Shown here: positions 6,848 to 15,158 of the stretch, piece after piece | Layout: each line of letters starts with the position of its first letter | Position numbering within the stretch: the first letter of the stretch is position 1 | Origin: JACPJP01 sp964650285 | GTDB lineage: Archaea > Nanobdellota > Nanobdellia > Woesearchaeales > GW2011-AR4 | Assembly (NCBI GenBank): GCA_964650285.1 | Contig: CAZYSP010000007.1 | Location: 1 to 53,167, forward strand | Direction of reading: 5' to 3' | Length of the DNA: 53,167 nucleotides | Made by a program: the position numbers and the translations under genes | Notes under the pieces: model-generated | Database searches by the model: none | Seen by the model: only the letters and a program-made list of their open reading frames with translations | What the model was told of the DNA's origin: nothing

Positions 6848-8911
6848 TTAATAAGCCCTACTTACATGCTCTTCCTTCCCTACCATTATCACATTGTCAA
6901 CAAAACTCTCTATTTTTGATTCGTGGCTTACAATAACTACCTGCTGCATATTCAATTGATCTAAAACATCTCTTACCTTATCAAGCTGCTCAGAGCTAAA
7001 GCCATCTGTTGGCTCATCCAACATTAAAATTTCTTTTGTTTTTATATCCACAACTATGTCATTTATTACTTTATTCAATGCCAGTCTGTATGATAAAGCA
7101 ACCGCTGTTTTCTCCCCACCGCTCAGATTTTCAACATATGTCTCATAACCATTCTGCTCGATAACAGGAGTAAATTTATCATCCAATCTTACAGATATCG
7201 TCTCATCCTCTATTAAAATGTTAAACCATGTTTTAAACAGCTCGTTAAACTCCTTATAGACCTGCAGCATGATATGCCTCTCCATTGTGCCCATAAGATT
7301 TATGAAATAATTTTCCAGCCAGTTTTGCATCTCAACCAAATAACTCAATTTTGCCTTTGCCTTCAGTTTCTTGTCTATTTCAACTTCCAAAGTTTTCACT
7401 AGCCTCATTAATGAGTCATTTTCTTTTTCCAGTCCTACCTTTTCCATACCAAGCTTTTTTTCTTCTTCTAATGCAATATCAAACTGGGCCTTAACTATTT
7501 TATAGTCCTCTTCAGCATTTTTCATATCCTCGATTTTCTTATTAACCTCAATCTTCTTCATATTTATTTCTCCGATTTTTCCCTTCAACTCAACTTGTAT
7601 TTTTTCCAATTTCTCTTTTTCTTCTCTTTTTTCCCTGACATTCTGCATTTTTAAATTTATTAATTCTATTTTGCTTTCTGATTTTCTCAATACCTCTTTT
7701 TCTTTCTCTGCAGAATCTAATTTATCCCTAAAATCTTTTTCTTTTTCAGAATAAAACTTTATGTTTTGCTCTGCTTCTATTATATTCCGGATTTCCCAAT
7801 CCTTAATATAATTCTTATGCTCATGCTTTACATTTTGCAGGCATAAAGGGCATTTTTCAATCTCAGAAATTTTTTTAATTATTTCCTCTGATTTGTTTTT
7901 ATTGATTTTGTACTCGCTAAGTTTTTGTTTTATATTTTCTAACTCTTCATTTAATTTTTTAACATTCTCTCCTAAATTTTTTATTTTCTCTTTTATGTTA
8001 CCAGTATCTCTTATTTCCCCTTTTCTTAAATCCTTTTCAAGCTCTGCAATTTGTTCATTTAATCTTGATATTGTTTGATTATTGTTATTATGCTCATTAA
8101 GAGTATTGTTTAAATCCAATTCGAGAATTTCAAGATTTTTCCTTAACTTATTTAATTCATTGACTTTATTCTCATATATAGAGATTTTTTCCCTTTTTTT
8201 ATCTAACTCCTGCTTCGCCCTTTCAGCTTTTGGCAGAATAATTTTTATTTTTTCTTCCAGCTCAGAAATTTCCTTATTCATAGAATTTAATTCTTTTTTC
8301 TTTTCCTCTAAATCCGATATAAAGCCCTCAAATTCTTTTCTTTTTTCTTTTATATTTCTTACAAATATTGATGTATTTTCCCTTATCTTCTTGTACTTGT
8401 CTATATTGAATACTTTTCTTAGGGTGTTAAGCCTTGCATCTTTATCTTCCGCAAGAATTCTTTTCATCTCTTCCTGGGGTGTATAAACAGTATACCTGTA
8501 AATCAGGTCTTTTCCTTTTGCAACCAAATCTTTAGGGTAACCTAGTAAATCAAATACCTCGCTTTTCATCTCAACAGGGCTTAATTCTTTTTTTATTCCA
8601 TTAGTTATTATATAGCCAACTTCCTGTTTTATCCCGTTCTTGCCACGCTTTAAATTTCTCTTAACCACTATGTTTTTTCCTTCTAACTCAAAATTTAATT
8701 CTACAGAACCTTCATTTTTTCCATGCCTCAATAATGAGGAAGCAGGTAATTCAGAAGGCTTAGAGCCAAACAAAGCAAACTCTATTGCCAACAGGATTGT
8801 TGACTTACCTGAACCAATATCCCCAGAAAGAAGCAGCGATCCACTAGGAAAATCTATTTTTTGGTCAAGATAGCTTCTAATATTGTTTAGCTTGATTGAT
8901 TTTAATAACAT
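6848..8911 (-). CDS. rad50: DNA double-strand break repair ATPase Rad50
   Basis: Rad50 is the SMC-like ATPase that tethers DNA ends with the Mre11 nuclease. All landmarks are present: Walker A GDIGSGKSTIL (about residues 29-39), a long coiled coil interrupted by the zinc hook CPLC (about residues 353-356), the ABC signature NLSGGEKTAVALS (about 594) and Walker B ILMLDEPTDGF (about 627). At 687 residues it has shorter coils than most archaeal Rad50 proteins (about 850-1000). The ATG at 8911 was chosen over a TTG at 8926 because GAGGGGG sits just before it. No mre11, herA or nurA is in the window, which is odd, as these usually adjoin rad50 in archaea. Confidence 0.92.
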   Translation of the reverse strand: MLLKSIKLNNIRSYLDQKIDFPSGSLLLSGDIGSGKSTILLAIEFALFGSKPSELPASSLLRHGKNEGSVELNFELEGKNIVVKRNLKRGKNGIKQEVGYIITNGIKKELSPVEMKSEVFDLLGYPKDLVAKGKDLIYRYTVYTPQEEMKRILAEDKDARLNTLRKVFNIDKYKKIRENTSIFVRNIKEKRKEFEGFISDLEEKKKELNSMNKEISELEEKIKIILPKAERAKQELDKKREKISIYENKVNELNKLRKNLEILELDLNNTLNEHNNNNQTISRLNEQIAELEKDLRKGEIRDTGNIKEKIKNLGENVKKLNEELENIKQKLSEYKINKNKSEEIIKKISEIEKCPLCLQNVKHEHKNYIKDWEIRNIIEAEQNIKFYSEKEKDFRDKLDSAEKEKEVLRKSESKIELINLKMQNVREKREEKEKLEKIQVELKGKIGEINMKKIEVNKKIEDMKNAEEDYKIVKAQFDIALEEEKKLGMEKVGLEKENDSLMRLVKTLEVEIDKKLKAKAKLSYLVEMQNWLENYFINLMGTMERHIMLQVYKEFNELFKTWFNILIEDETISVRLDDKFTPVIEQNGYETYVENLSGGEKTAVALSYRLALNKVINDIVVDIKTKEILMLDEPTDGFSSEQLDKVRDVLDQLNMQQVVIVSHESKIESFVDNVIMVGKEEHVSRAY

Positions 8912-8969
8912 TTCCCCCTCAAACAAGAAATATGTAAAAGATTATAAATTTTTAGATATAGAAACGAAG

Positions 8970-9119
8970 TCAGGAGTTTTTACTATATCTTATTATTTTA
9001 TCCAGCATATTTGCGTATCTTCCATTGCAATGCCTGCTGCTTTTGCTGTTCTTTTTTTCATTAAGCATATTATTCATGTTTCTTTTTGTTTCAGTTAATT
9101 TGTCCCTTGCTTTTGTCAT
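8970..9119 (-). CDS. Tentative 49-codon ORF, possibly frame-disrupted
   Basis: In the 210-base gap between the isomerase and rad50, an ATG at 9119 opens a frame to a stop at 8970. Its first 22 codons look like a charged helix (Lys/Arg/Glu/Asn). After an A7 run the composition turns odd, and adding or removing one A yields more protein-like tails in other frames. It could be a small coiled-coil gene with a homopolymer indel, or simply non-coding. I list it only because the N-terminal part and its place in a co-directional gap are suggestive. Confidence 0.25.
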   Translation of the reverse strand: MTKARDKLTETKRNMNNMLNEKKNSKSSRHCNGRYANMLDKIIRYSKNS

Positions 9120-9122
9120 TAA

Positions 9123-10088
9123 TTAAACAATCTTCCTCTTCATCTCCTCAATAATCTCAACAGGGCCTGGATCAGCTCTGTTCCATAATGCTAAATAGTA
9201 GCTAACAAAGTCCCCTAAATAAATTGCAGAAAACATTCTTGCCAGCAGGCTTTCTCCTTCTGTCTGCACTTCCTCAACATCCACATTCACTTCCATAATT
9301 TCTTTGCACACATCCATTCTTTTCTTTATTCTTTCATTGTCATATTTATCCCGGATAATTACAGCAGCAAATTTCCTGTCCATGCTTTTGTAGCCAGCTA
9401 TCTCGTTATGGTTCATCTCTGAAAAAACATTATAGAAAGCAGGCATCTTTGCATTCTCATTTATCTGGGTTTTCCATCTAAAAGCAATTGCTCCCAAAGC
9501 CTGAGAAGCGTAAATTATTGGTATTTTCTCTTTCAGTTTTTTAGATAATCCCTCTCCAGCATTATTGAATTTGTCTGTCTGCTTTAAAATATCCACCATT
9601 TCATTCAATTCGTCATTTTTTACCCCGATAATATTTGTATTGTGCAATATTCCCAGCATTGGAAAAAACAGATATCCTAAAGCAGCTCTTGGCTGCAGTC
9701 CAGAAGGAATTTTTATTGATTTCCCGCATTCATCTGCCAGTTTACCACCAGAAGTAATCCCAATTATTTGCGCCTTTTTTTCTTTCGCATCATTCAACGC
9801 ACTTAAAGTTTCTTCAGTGTTGCCTGAATAGGATACAGCAAAAACCAGACTATTCTCATTAACAAAATCCGGAACCTTATAATCCCTATTAACATAAACC
9901 GGGATATTTATATCGCTCAAATAAATCTTTAACAAATCACCGCCAACTGCACTTCCACCCATACCTGTAACAACAATATTGTTTACATCACCAGAAGCAG
10001 AAATTCCTTTCGGCAAACCCAAAGCTTCCCTGCATTGCTTGGGAAAATCCTTGATCACTTGCAGTATATTTTGACTGTCTAATGCCAT
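9123..10088 (-). CDS. Bifunctional phosphoglucose/phosphomannose isomerase
   Basis: A SIS-fold sugar isomerase interconverting glucose-6-P or mannose-6-P with fructose-6-P. The first SIS motif is VVTGMGGSAVGGDLL (about residues 36-50). The phosphate-binding SYSGNTEETL follows (about 86-95), and the family's catalytic block MPAFYNVFSEMNHNEIAGY lies near residues 213-231, with the Glu and His used for proton transfer. Length (321) is normal for the archaeal PGI/PMI family. It is divergently transcribed from the eL15 gene. Together with the phosphohexomutase at the window start it points to hexose-phosphate conversion for sugar-nucleotide synthesis. Confidence 0.9.
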   Translation of the reverse strand: MALDSQNILQVIKDFPKQCREALGLPKGISASGDVNNIVVTGMGGSAVGGDLLKIYLSDINIPVYVNRDYKVPDFVNENSLVFAVSYSGNTEETLSALNDAKEKKAQIIGITSGGKLADECGKSIKIPSGLQPRAALGYLFFPMLGILHNTNIIGVKNDELNEMVDILKQTDKFNNAGEGLSKKLKEKIPIIYASQALGAIAFRWKTQINENAKMPAFYNVFSEMNHNEIAGYKSMDRKFAAVIIRDKYDNERIKKRMDVCKEIMEVNVDVEEVQTEGESLLARMFSAIYLGDFVSYYLALWNRADPGPVEIIEEMKRKIV

Positions 10089-10169
10089 TTTAATTTTTTA
10101 TTTTTATTTAGGTATAAATAATTTGCTATTTTATTTTTCTTTTTTTATTATTATAGGTAAATAACAAAT

Positions 10170-10261
10170 TTTATAAATGGACATTTATTCCCCCTACATT
10201 GGAAATGTAGGTAGTTGCTTACCTGAATCCTAAATCATCAAACTAAATTCAATAATGGAGG
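10170..10261 (+). promoter_or_regulatory. Promoter and structured leader of the eL15 gene
   Basis: TATA-like TTTATAAA begins at 10170. A perfect hairpin follows (CCTACATT 10193-10200, loop GGA, AATGTAGG 10204-10211). A second stem (AGGTA 10209-10213 with TACCT 10220-10224) shares bases 10209-10211 with the first, so the two are mutually exclusive. The Shine-Dalgarno GGAGG is at 10257-10261, seven bases before ATG 10268. The predicted transcription start falls near the first hairpin. Confidence 0.5.
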
Positions 10262-10267
10262 CTTAAA

Positions 10268-10852
10268 ATGGGGATGTATCAACATATTAGGGAGATTTGG
10301 AAAAAACCAAAAGAAAGTTTAGGGGATACCTGGCAAAAACGACTTCTAGAGTGGAAAAACCAAGATACTACTGTAAGAATTAAGCATCCTACTAGGCTTG
10401 ACAGGGCTCGTTCATTAGGCTACAAAGCAAAACAGGGATTTATCCTAGTAAGACAGAGAGTGGATAGAGGTGGCAGACAAAGGGAAACAATAAGGAAAGG
10501 AAGGAGAAGCAAGCATTTCGGAAGAAGAAAAAATGTGGATAAAAGCTACCAATCAGTTGCAGAGGAAAGAGCAGTAAAAAAGTATCCTAATTGTGAAGTT
10601 TTGAATAGCTATTATGTTGGCGAAGATGGGGGTTGTTTTTGGTATGAAGTCATTTTAGTTGACAAATCTCATCCACAAATCCTTGCTGATCCAAGAATAA
10701 ACTGGATATTTAAATCCAAGCATACAGGACGTGTTTTTAGAGGCTTAACTTCTGCAGCAAGAAAAAGCCGCGGCTTAAGGCATAAAGGTAAAGGTGCTGA
10801 AAAATTAAGGCCTAGCAGAACAGCTAATATTAAACGCAGGAAATACTATTGA
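10268..10852 (+). CDS. rpl15e: Large-subunit ribosomal protein eL15
   Basis: A 194-residue basic protein matching eL15 throughout: MGMYQHIREIWKKP at the start, the RRSKHFGRRKNVDKSYQSVA block (roughly residues 78-100), the NSYYVGEDGGCFWYEVILVD strand, and a Lys/Arg-rich C-terminus (GLRHKGKGAEKLRPS). eL15 binds 23S rRNA and is found only in archaea and eukaryotes, so it anchors the taxonomic reading. Start confirmed by GGAGG and by homology. Its 3' end overlaps the convergent minus-strand gene by seven bases. The leader may allow control by the protein itself or by growth signals. Confidence 0.96.
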   Translation: MGMYQHIREIWKKPKESLGDTWQKRLLEWKNQDTTVRIKHPTRLDRARSLGYKAKQGFILVRQRVDRGGRQRETIRKGRRSKHFGRRKNVDKSYQSVAEERAVKKYPNCEVLNSYYVGEDGGCFWYEVILVDKSHPQILADPRINWIFKSKHTGRVFRGLTSAARKSRGLRHKGKGAEKLRPSRTANIKRRKYY

Positions 10853-11244
10853 GCAAGGTCAAGTTTAAGGTTTTTCAGCTCTCTTATCATATCTAAATAG
10901 CCATCTGCTACATCCTTGCTTTTTATTTCATTTATCTTGTCCCCAACTTTTTGAATAAACCTAGAAATCTCCTTTATCGCATTATCTTCATTTTTTATCA
11001 CTATATTTACAACATTATTAACAATAAGCTCTTTATCCCCGCTAGGTTTATGGATATTCTTTTCCATTTTCCTTAAGTCAGCTAAAATGCTTTCAGCAGC
11101 AATTTCCGGATCAGACATATCAACTACTTTCAATATCTCCTTATCAGCACCATCATTGAAAAATATACTTAGTTCTACCTTGTTCTCTTTTGGAAAAAAT
11201 TTTCCTATTTCAATTTTTTTAATTTCCAGGCTTATTATCTTCAT
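10846..11244 (-). CDS. Uncharacterised protein, about 132 residues
   Basis: Begins MKIISLEIKKIEIG, with alternating beta-like strands in the first 50 residues and charged helices after, ending in a Leu/Lys/Glu amphipathic helix. No signal peptide or membrane segment. I do not recognise the family. The start at 11244 lies inside the end of the upstream membrane-anchored protein gene (which ends at 11219), a 26-base overlap that implies coupled translation. An alternative ATG at 11268 would overlap more. The coupling suggests a cytoplasmic partner of that surface protein. Confidence 0.6.
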   Translation of the reverse strand: MKIISLEIKKIEIGKFFPKENKVELSIFFNDGADKEILKVVDMSDPEIAAESILADLRKMEKNIHKPSGDKELIVNNVVNIVIKNEDNAIKEISRFIQKVGDKINEIKSKDVADGYLDMIRELKNLKLDLAQ

Positions 11245-12724
11245 TTTCCTTGTATTTAAAGTCCTCAAACAAATGGTTTGTATCGTCTTTCTTTTTTCCT
11301 TTTATCTTATTAATTATAAAACCCTTGGAGTATCTTGCAACAGTTCCGAGAATTATCAATATAAGGATTATTGTTGCAAGTGTTGGTTTTGATGCTACAT
11401 ACCCAACAACTGCTCCTGTAATTGCAGACATTCCATCAGCAGTTTTCTTTATCGCATCCCTGTTATCATCAATTTCAACATTTTCTATGATATTCGTCTG
11501 CTCAACAACCTCCTGCATACTTTCACTCTCATTAGTGCTGTCAACAGTAGTAGCTACCTCAACTGTTTCTTTTGGCAATATAACATCATAAGTTCCCTGC
11601 GGCACTTCTTTTGAAAGGTCAATTGTTATTTTTTCTCCTGGTTTTGAATCAATTTTTCTGTTTATTAAGTATTTTTTATCATCGCTTTCCAGAATTATAG
11701 TCACTTCATCCTTATACTCAACATTCCCGACATTTTCAATATATACAAAACTTCCATCCTGAGTCATTACAATTTTTCTTACATTTTCTATTTCAAAAGT
11801 GCTTTGCTCCTTTACATCTTCAAAAGTGCTCAGTAAAAAATAATTTCCCGGTAGTTGTGTTTTTTCTGTTCTAAATTCAAAATAATTAGAATTTTGTATA
11901 TCTTTCTCTGCCATAAGCCTCTCACCAGAGTCAAAAATCCTGACATTTACCTTAGTCCCATTCATAATCTTGTCACTATGGTCATAAAGAACAACCCGTG
12001 CTTTTAAGGTATCACCTGGCATAAAAACATTGTTCTCAATGCTGTTTTCAATTCTTGTTGGTACAGACAATACTCTGATATTAATAATCTTGTCCCCATA
12101 ATTGCCATATTTATCTGTTACAACAATAAGTAGTGGAATGTTTCCTGCTTCTGTATCTTTTTCTAAATGAATTATATGCTCGAACTTTCCAGCAATAACA
12201 TCAACCTTTTCCTCTTTGTTTCTGAAAGATATCTTTGCCTCACCTTTTGACATAATTTCATTGCTGTATTTTCTTATTTTTCCTAAAATAATAACATCTT
12301 CCCCGGGTTTTGCTTCTAAATCACTCTCTGGAGTTATATTTATCTTGTCCGTCACAAAAAAATCTTTTGACCATCCACTATCAATATTTTCCCCATCAGT
12401 TGCTTCAAAATTTGACTTTAAACTGCATTTGGTAACCATTGACCTGGATAAAGAAAGCTCTGGAACAGTTAATTGTGTTCTAAAGTCGGATTCTAAATTT
12501 AAGGGTATTGCATAGTACTGTAAATTATAATTGTCACAAAAAATATGCATTTTAAAAAAGCCGTCATAATCCTGGTCTGGTTTAACTGATACAATAGGAA
12601 CAATTTTTTCTCCAAGATTGTAAAGATCCTTTTCCGGAAGCGTTATGGTTATTTCACCAAAAGTGATTGGAATGATAAATAAGAACAAAAATTGTAATAT
12701 TAAATACCTCTTTAAATATTTCAT
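11219..12724 (-). CDS. Membrane-anchored extracellular protein with Ig-like/macroglobulin-like domains
   Basis: A 501-residue exported protein. An N-terminal signal peptide (YLILQFLFLFIIPITFG, about residues 7-23) is followed by about 390 residues of beta-rich domains. Two repeats of the macroglobulin MG2 sort are suggested by LPEKDLYNLGEKIVPIVSV at the start and NVFMPGDTLKARVVLYDHS midway. A C-terminal helix (TLATIILILIILGTVA) near residue 465 is followed by a Lys-rich cytoplasmic tail. It should sit on the outer face of the membrane, as a cell-surface or adhesion protein. The domain call is from pattern only. Confidence 0.7.
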   Translation of the reverse strand: MKYLKRYLILQFLFLFIIPITFGEITITLPEKDLYNLGEKIVPIVSVKPDQDYDGFFKMHIFCDNYNLQYYAIPLNLESDFRTQLTVPELSLSRSMVTKCSLKSNFEATDGENIDSGWSKDFFVTDKINITPESDLEAKPGEDVIILGKIRKYSNEIMSKGEAKISFRNKEEKVDVIAGKFEHIIHLEKDTEAGNIPLLIVVTDKYGNYGDKIINIRVLSVPTRIENSIENNVFMPGDTLKARVVLYDHSDKIMNGTKVNVRIFDSGERLMAEKDIQNSNYFEFRTEKTQLPGNYFLLSTFEDVKEQSTFEIENVRKIVMTQDGSFVYIENVGNVEYKDEVTIILESDDKKYLINRKIDSKPGEKITIDLSKEVPQGTYDVILPKETVEVATTVDSTNESESMQEVVEQTNIIENVEIDDNRDAIKKTADGMSAITGAVVGYVASKPTLATIILILIILGTVARYSKGFIINKIKGKKKDDTNHLFEDFKYKENEDNKPGN

Positions 12725-12828
12725 AACAACTTTACCGTAATAACTGATATAAATAGTTTACTGTTCGTTAAATAAATTTTCCAAAACCTTTAAATTTCCT
12801 TCTATATTCCTGAATACCAGGGGTAATA

Positions 12829-13713
12829 ATGGATACTAACAGCAGTACTGGAACTTTTAGATTAAAAAAAGGCCTTGCAGAAATGCTTAAAGGTGGTGTA
12901 ATAATGGATATTGTTTCTGCTGAGCAAGCCAAGATAGCTGAAAAAGCAGGTGCAGTAGCTGTTATGGCTTTGGAAAGAGTACCAGCAGATATAAGAAAAT
13001 CTGGTTCAGTGGCAAGGATGGCGGATCCAAAGAAAATAAAAGAGATAATGAAAGCTGTTAGCATACCGGTAATGGCTAAAGCAAGGATAGGCCATTTTGC
13101 AGAAGCACAAATTCTACAGGCTTTAGGTGTTGACTATATTGATGAGAGTGAAGTTCTGACTCCAGCAGGTGAAAAACATATTGATAAGCATAAATTTAAG
13201 CTTCCATTTGTATGCGGAGCAAAAAATTTAGGAGAAGCCTTGCGCAGAATAAATGAAGGCGCTGCAATGGTAAGGACAAAGGGAGAAGCAGGAACTGGAA
13301 ATATTATAGAGGCTGTTAAGCATATAAACCTGATTAATGAGCAAATTGAGCAGCTAAAAAATATGTCAATAAGAGAGTTAAAGAAAGAAGCCACTAAGAT
13401 GGGAGTTCCCTTTACGCTTGTAGAGCAAACAAAAGATATGCAAAGATTACCTGTAGTAAACTTTGCTGCTGGAGGTGTTGCTACACCAGCTGATGCTGCC
13501 TTAATGATGCTTTTAGGGTGTGATGGAATTTTTGTAGGCTCCGGAATTTTTAAATCTCAGAACCCGGAAAAAACAGCTAAAGCAATTGTTGAAGCAACTA
13601 CTAATTATGATAAACCAGAAATAGTTGCAAAAGTTTCTCAAGGTTTAGGGGAAGCCATGAAAGGTCTGGAAATTGAGAAATTAGAGCTAAAAATGCAGGA
13701 AAGAGGGCATTGA
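12829..13713 (+). CDS. pdxS: Pyridoxal 5'-phosphate synthase, PdxS subunit
   Basis: PdxS condenses ribose-5-phosphate, glyceraldehyde-3-phosphate and ammonia into PLP. The 294-residue TIM barrel shows the family's hallmarks: GGVIMDIVSAEQAKIAEKAG, the Lys of VPVMAKARIGHF (IPVMAKARIGHF here), TKGEAGTGNI for phosphate binding, and FAAGGVATPADAALMM near residues 212-227. Length and motifs are standard. A T-rich element upstream fits a short-leader promoter. It directly abuts pdxT, which supplies ammonia. Confidence 0.97.
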   Translation: MDTNSSTGTFRLKKGLAEMLKGGVIMDIVSAEQAKIAEKAGAVAVMALERVPADIRKSGSVARMADPKKIKEIMKAVSIPVMAKARIGHFAEAQILQALGVDYIDESEVLTPAGEKHIDKHKFKLPFVCGAKNLGEALRRINEGAAMVRTKGEAGTGNIIEAVKHINLINEQIEQLKNMSIRELKKEATKMGVPFTLVEQTKDMQRLPVVNFAAGGVATPADAALMMLLGCDGIFVGSGIFKSQNPEKTAKAIVEATTNYDKPEIVAKVSQGLGEAMKGLEIEKLELKMQERGH

Positions 13714-14328
13714 ATGAAAGTAGGAATTCTGGCTTTGCAAGGTGACATAAGAGAACACGCAAGAATATTAACAAAGTTAGGAGCAGAGCCAGTAAAAGTA
13801 AAATCACCAGAAGCTCTGACAGATATTGACGCATTAATAATACCTGGTGGGGAAAGTACAACTATGGGCTTGTTAATGAAAAAATACAAGCTCGATACAG
13901 CAATTAAGGAAAAATATAAGCAAGGATTGCCAATTTATGGAACATGTGCTGGAGCAATTATACTTGCAAAAAATATTATCAATAGCTCACAACCAAAACT
14001 TAATTTGGCAGACATAAGCATAACAAGGAATGATTACGGAAGGCAAATAAACAGCTTTGAAGCTGAATTAAGCATAAAAGACATTGGAAACTTTAATGGA
14101 GTTTTCATAAGAGCCCCAGTAATCAAAAGCTTTTACAATGGCATAGAAATCCTTTCAGAACACAAAAACAAGCCAGTCATGGTAAAGCAGGACAATTTAT
14201 TAATAACCACTTTCCACCCAGAGCTCACTAACGACACAAGAGTTCATGAGTATTTCTTAAACATGGCCCAAGAATATAAAGAGATTAGAGATGTACAGAG
14301 AGATATTGAAGAAGAGCCTGGGTTGTAA
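13714..14328 (+). CDS. pdxT: Pyridoxal 5'-phosphate synthase glutaminase, PdxT subunit
   Basis: A class I glutaminase that releases ammonia from glutamine and channels it to PdxS. Visible are GILALQGDIREH, the oxyanion loop PGGESTTMG, the nucleophile in YGTCAGAI (Cys near residue 79) and the His-Glu pair in TTFHPELTND near residue 170. Length 204 is normal. Its ATG follows the pdxS TGA with no gap (TGAATG), so the two are strictly coupled, matching the 12+12 subunit complex. Confidence 0.97.
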   Translation: MKVGILALQGDIREHARILTKLGAEPVKVKSPEALTDIDALIIPGGESTTMGLLMKKYKLDTAIKEKYKQGLPIYGTCAGAIILAKNIINSSQPKLNLADISITRNDYGRQINSFEAELSIKDIGNFNGVFIRAPVIKSFYNGIEILSEHKNKPVMVKQDNLLITTFHPELTNDTRVHEYFLNMAQEYKEIRDVQRDIEEEPGL

Positions 14329-14357
14329 ATAATAGGGTTTTATGGACTAAGCCTCAT

Positions 14358-14582
14358 TTAGAGCCACCATAATATTATTAATCCCAGCAATATAAAGATA
14401 ATTTGTATGCAAATGGGAATCCAATAAAAAATTGGATGATTTTGTTTATCTTTAGTACCATATGATAAAAATAAAGGATTCCCATAAACTGCCTTTCCTG
14501 TTTTTAATTCATAAACTACATATAATGACAGAACAAATATAATGATTAGCCATGTAATTTTTAAAGATGTGGAACCATCCAT
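14358..14582 (-). CDS. Small membrane protein with two predicted helices
   Basis: A 74-residue frame with a hydrophobic segment near the N-terminus (ITWLIIIFVLSLYVVYEL) and another at the end (IPICIQIIFILLGLIILWWL), joined by a polar loop with GTKDKQNHP. It should be an integral membrane hairpin. I do not recognise a family. It lies in the gap after pdxT on the opposite strand, with no partner nearby. Composition supports coding, but there is no clear ribosome site. Confidence 0.5.
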   Translation of the reverse strand: MDGSTSLKITWLIIIFVLSLYVVYELKTGKAVYGNPLFLSYGTKDKQNHPIFYWIPICIQIIFILLGLIILWWL

Positions 14583-14742
14583 AATATAATTTATAATAAA
14601 TAGAAATATTACAATTATTATCCAATTGCTTTAATTTTCATAATCAACCACGCCCCAAATTAACTGATTATATGCAGAATTATATATAAAACTTACTCAT
14701 AGAACTAACCCCTAAGACTGTACAATGTACAAAAACCATACC

Positions 14743-14796
14743 TTTATATAGGGGTAAAGCATAGCTAGACTTAGTATACTGGAGATATACTTCTAG
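14743..14796 (+). promoter_or_regulatory. TATA box and imperfect inverted repeat before the CxxC gene
   Basis: TTTATATA at 14743-14750 predicts a transcription start near 14774. An imperfect inverted repeat spans that point (CTAG 14765-14768 and AGTATA 14773-14778, against ATATACT 14785-14791 and CTAG 14793-14796). It could be an operator over the start site or a leader hairpin for the gene at 14839. Confidence 0.35.
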
Positions 14797-14838
14797 TAAA
14801 TCTTTATGTATAACTAAGAAATATAGGTGAAAAAACAA

Positions 14839-14988
14839 ATGGCATTTGAAGACCGAGGTTTTGGTGAAAGGAAAATGCACAAAGTTACCTGCTCTGATTG
14901 CGGTAATGAAGCAGAAGTTCCTTTTGAGCCAAAAGAAGGCAGACCTGTTTATTGCAGGGATTGCTACCAGAAGCACAGGAGATTTTAG
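14839..14988 (+). CDS. CxxC-x17-CxxC zinc-binding mini-protein
   Basis: A 49-residue protein starting ATG 14839 and ending TAG 14986-14988. It has MHKVTCSDCGNEAEVPFEP and then GRPVYCRDCYQKHRRF. The two CxxC pairs (C18/C21 and C39/C42) are separated by exactly 17 residues, the defining feature of the CxxC-x17-CxxC domain (TIGR04272), common in small-genome bacteria and archaea. The function is not established; the basic ends suggest RNA or DNA binding. It has its own TATA box and a short leader. Confidence 0.75.
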   Translation: MAFEDRGFGERKMHKVTCSDCGNEAEVPFEPKEGRPVYCRDCYQKHRRF

Positions 14989-15158
14989 ATTTAATACTTC
15001 TAGGTTTTCTGTTTAGAACTGATTTTTTTCTTTATTTTTTTATTTTTTAATGAATTTTTTATTATTTTATTTATAATTTTTCATTGAATTTTTATTATTG
15101 TAATCTATTGTATTATTCTTTATTGGATTTCTCAGCTATTGAAACATTTATTTTGTCT
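14989..15158. repeat. AT-rich low-complexity spacer
   Basis: About 170 bases of nearly pure A/T between convergent genes. It contains the string ATTTATAATTTTTCATTG (from about 15072), which recurs inside the gatC-gatA spacer near 22733. No ORF is visible. T-runs on both strands could serve as bidirectional terminators. Confidence 0.5.

Noticed and set aside
8082..8486. 134-codon plus-strand frame opposite the rad50 coiled coil
   Set aside because: Ser/Phe/Leu-rich complement of a Glu/Lys coiled coil; no start signal.
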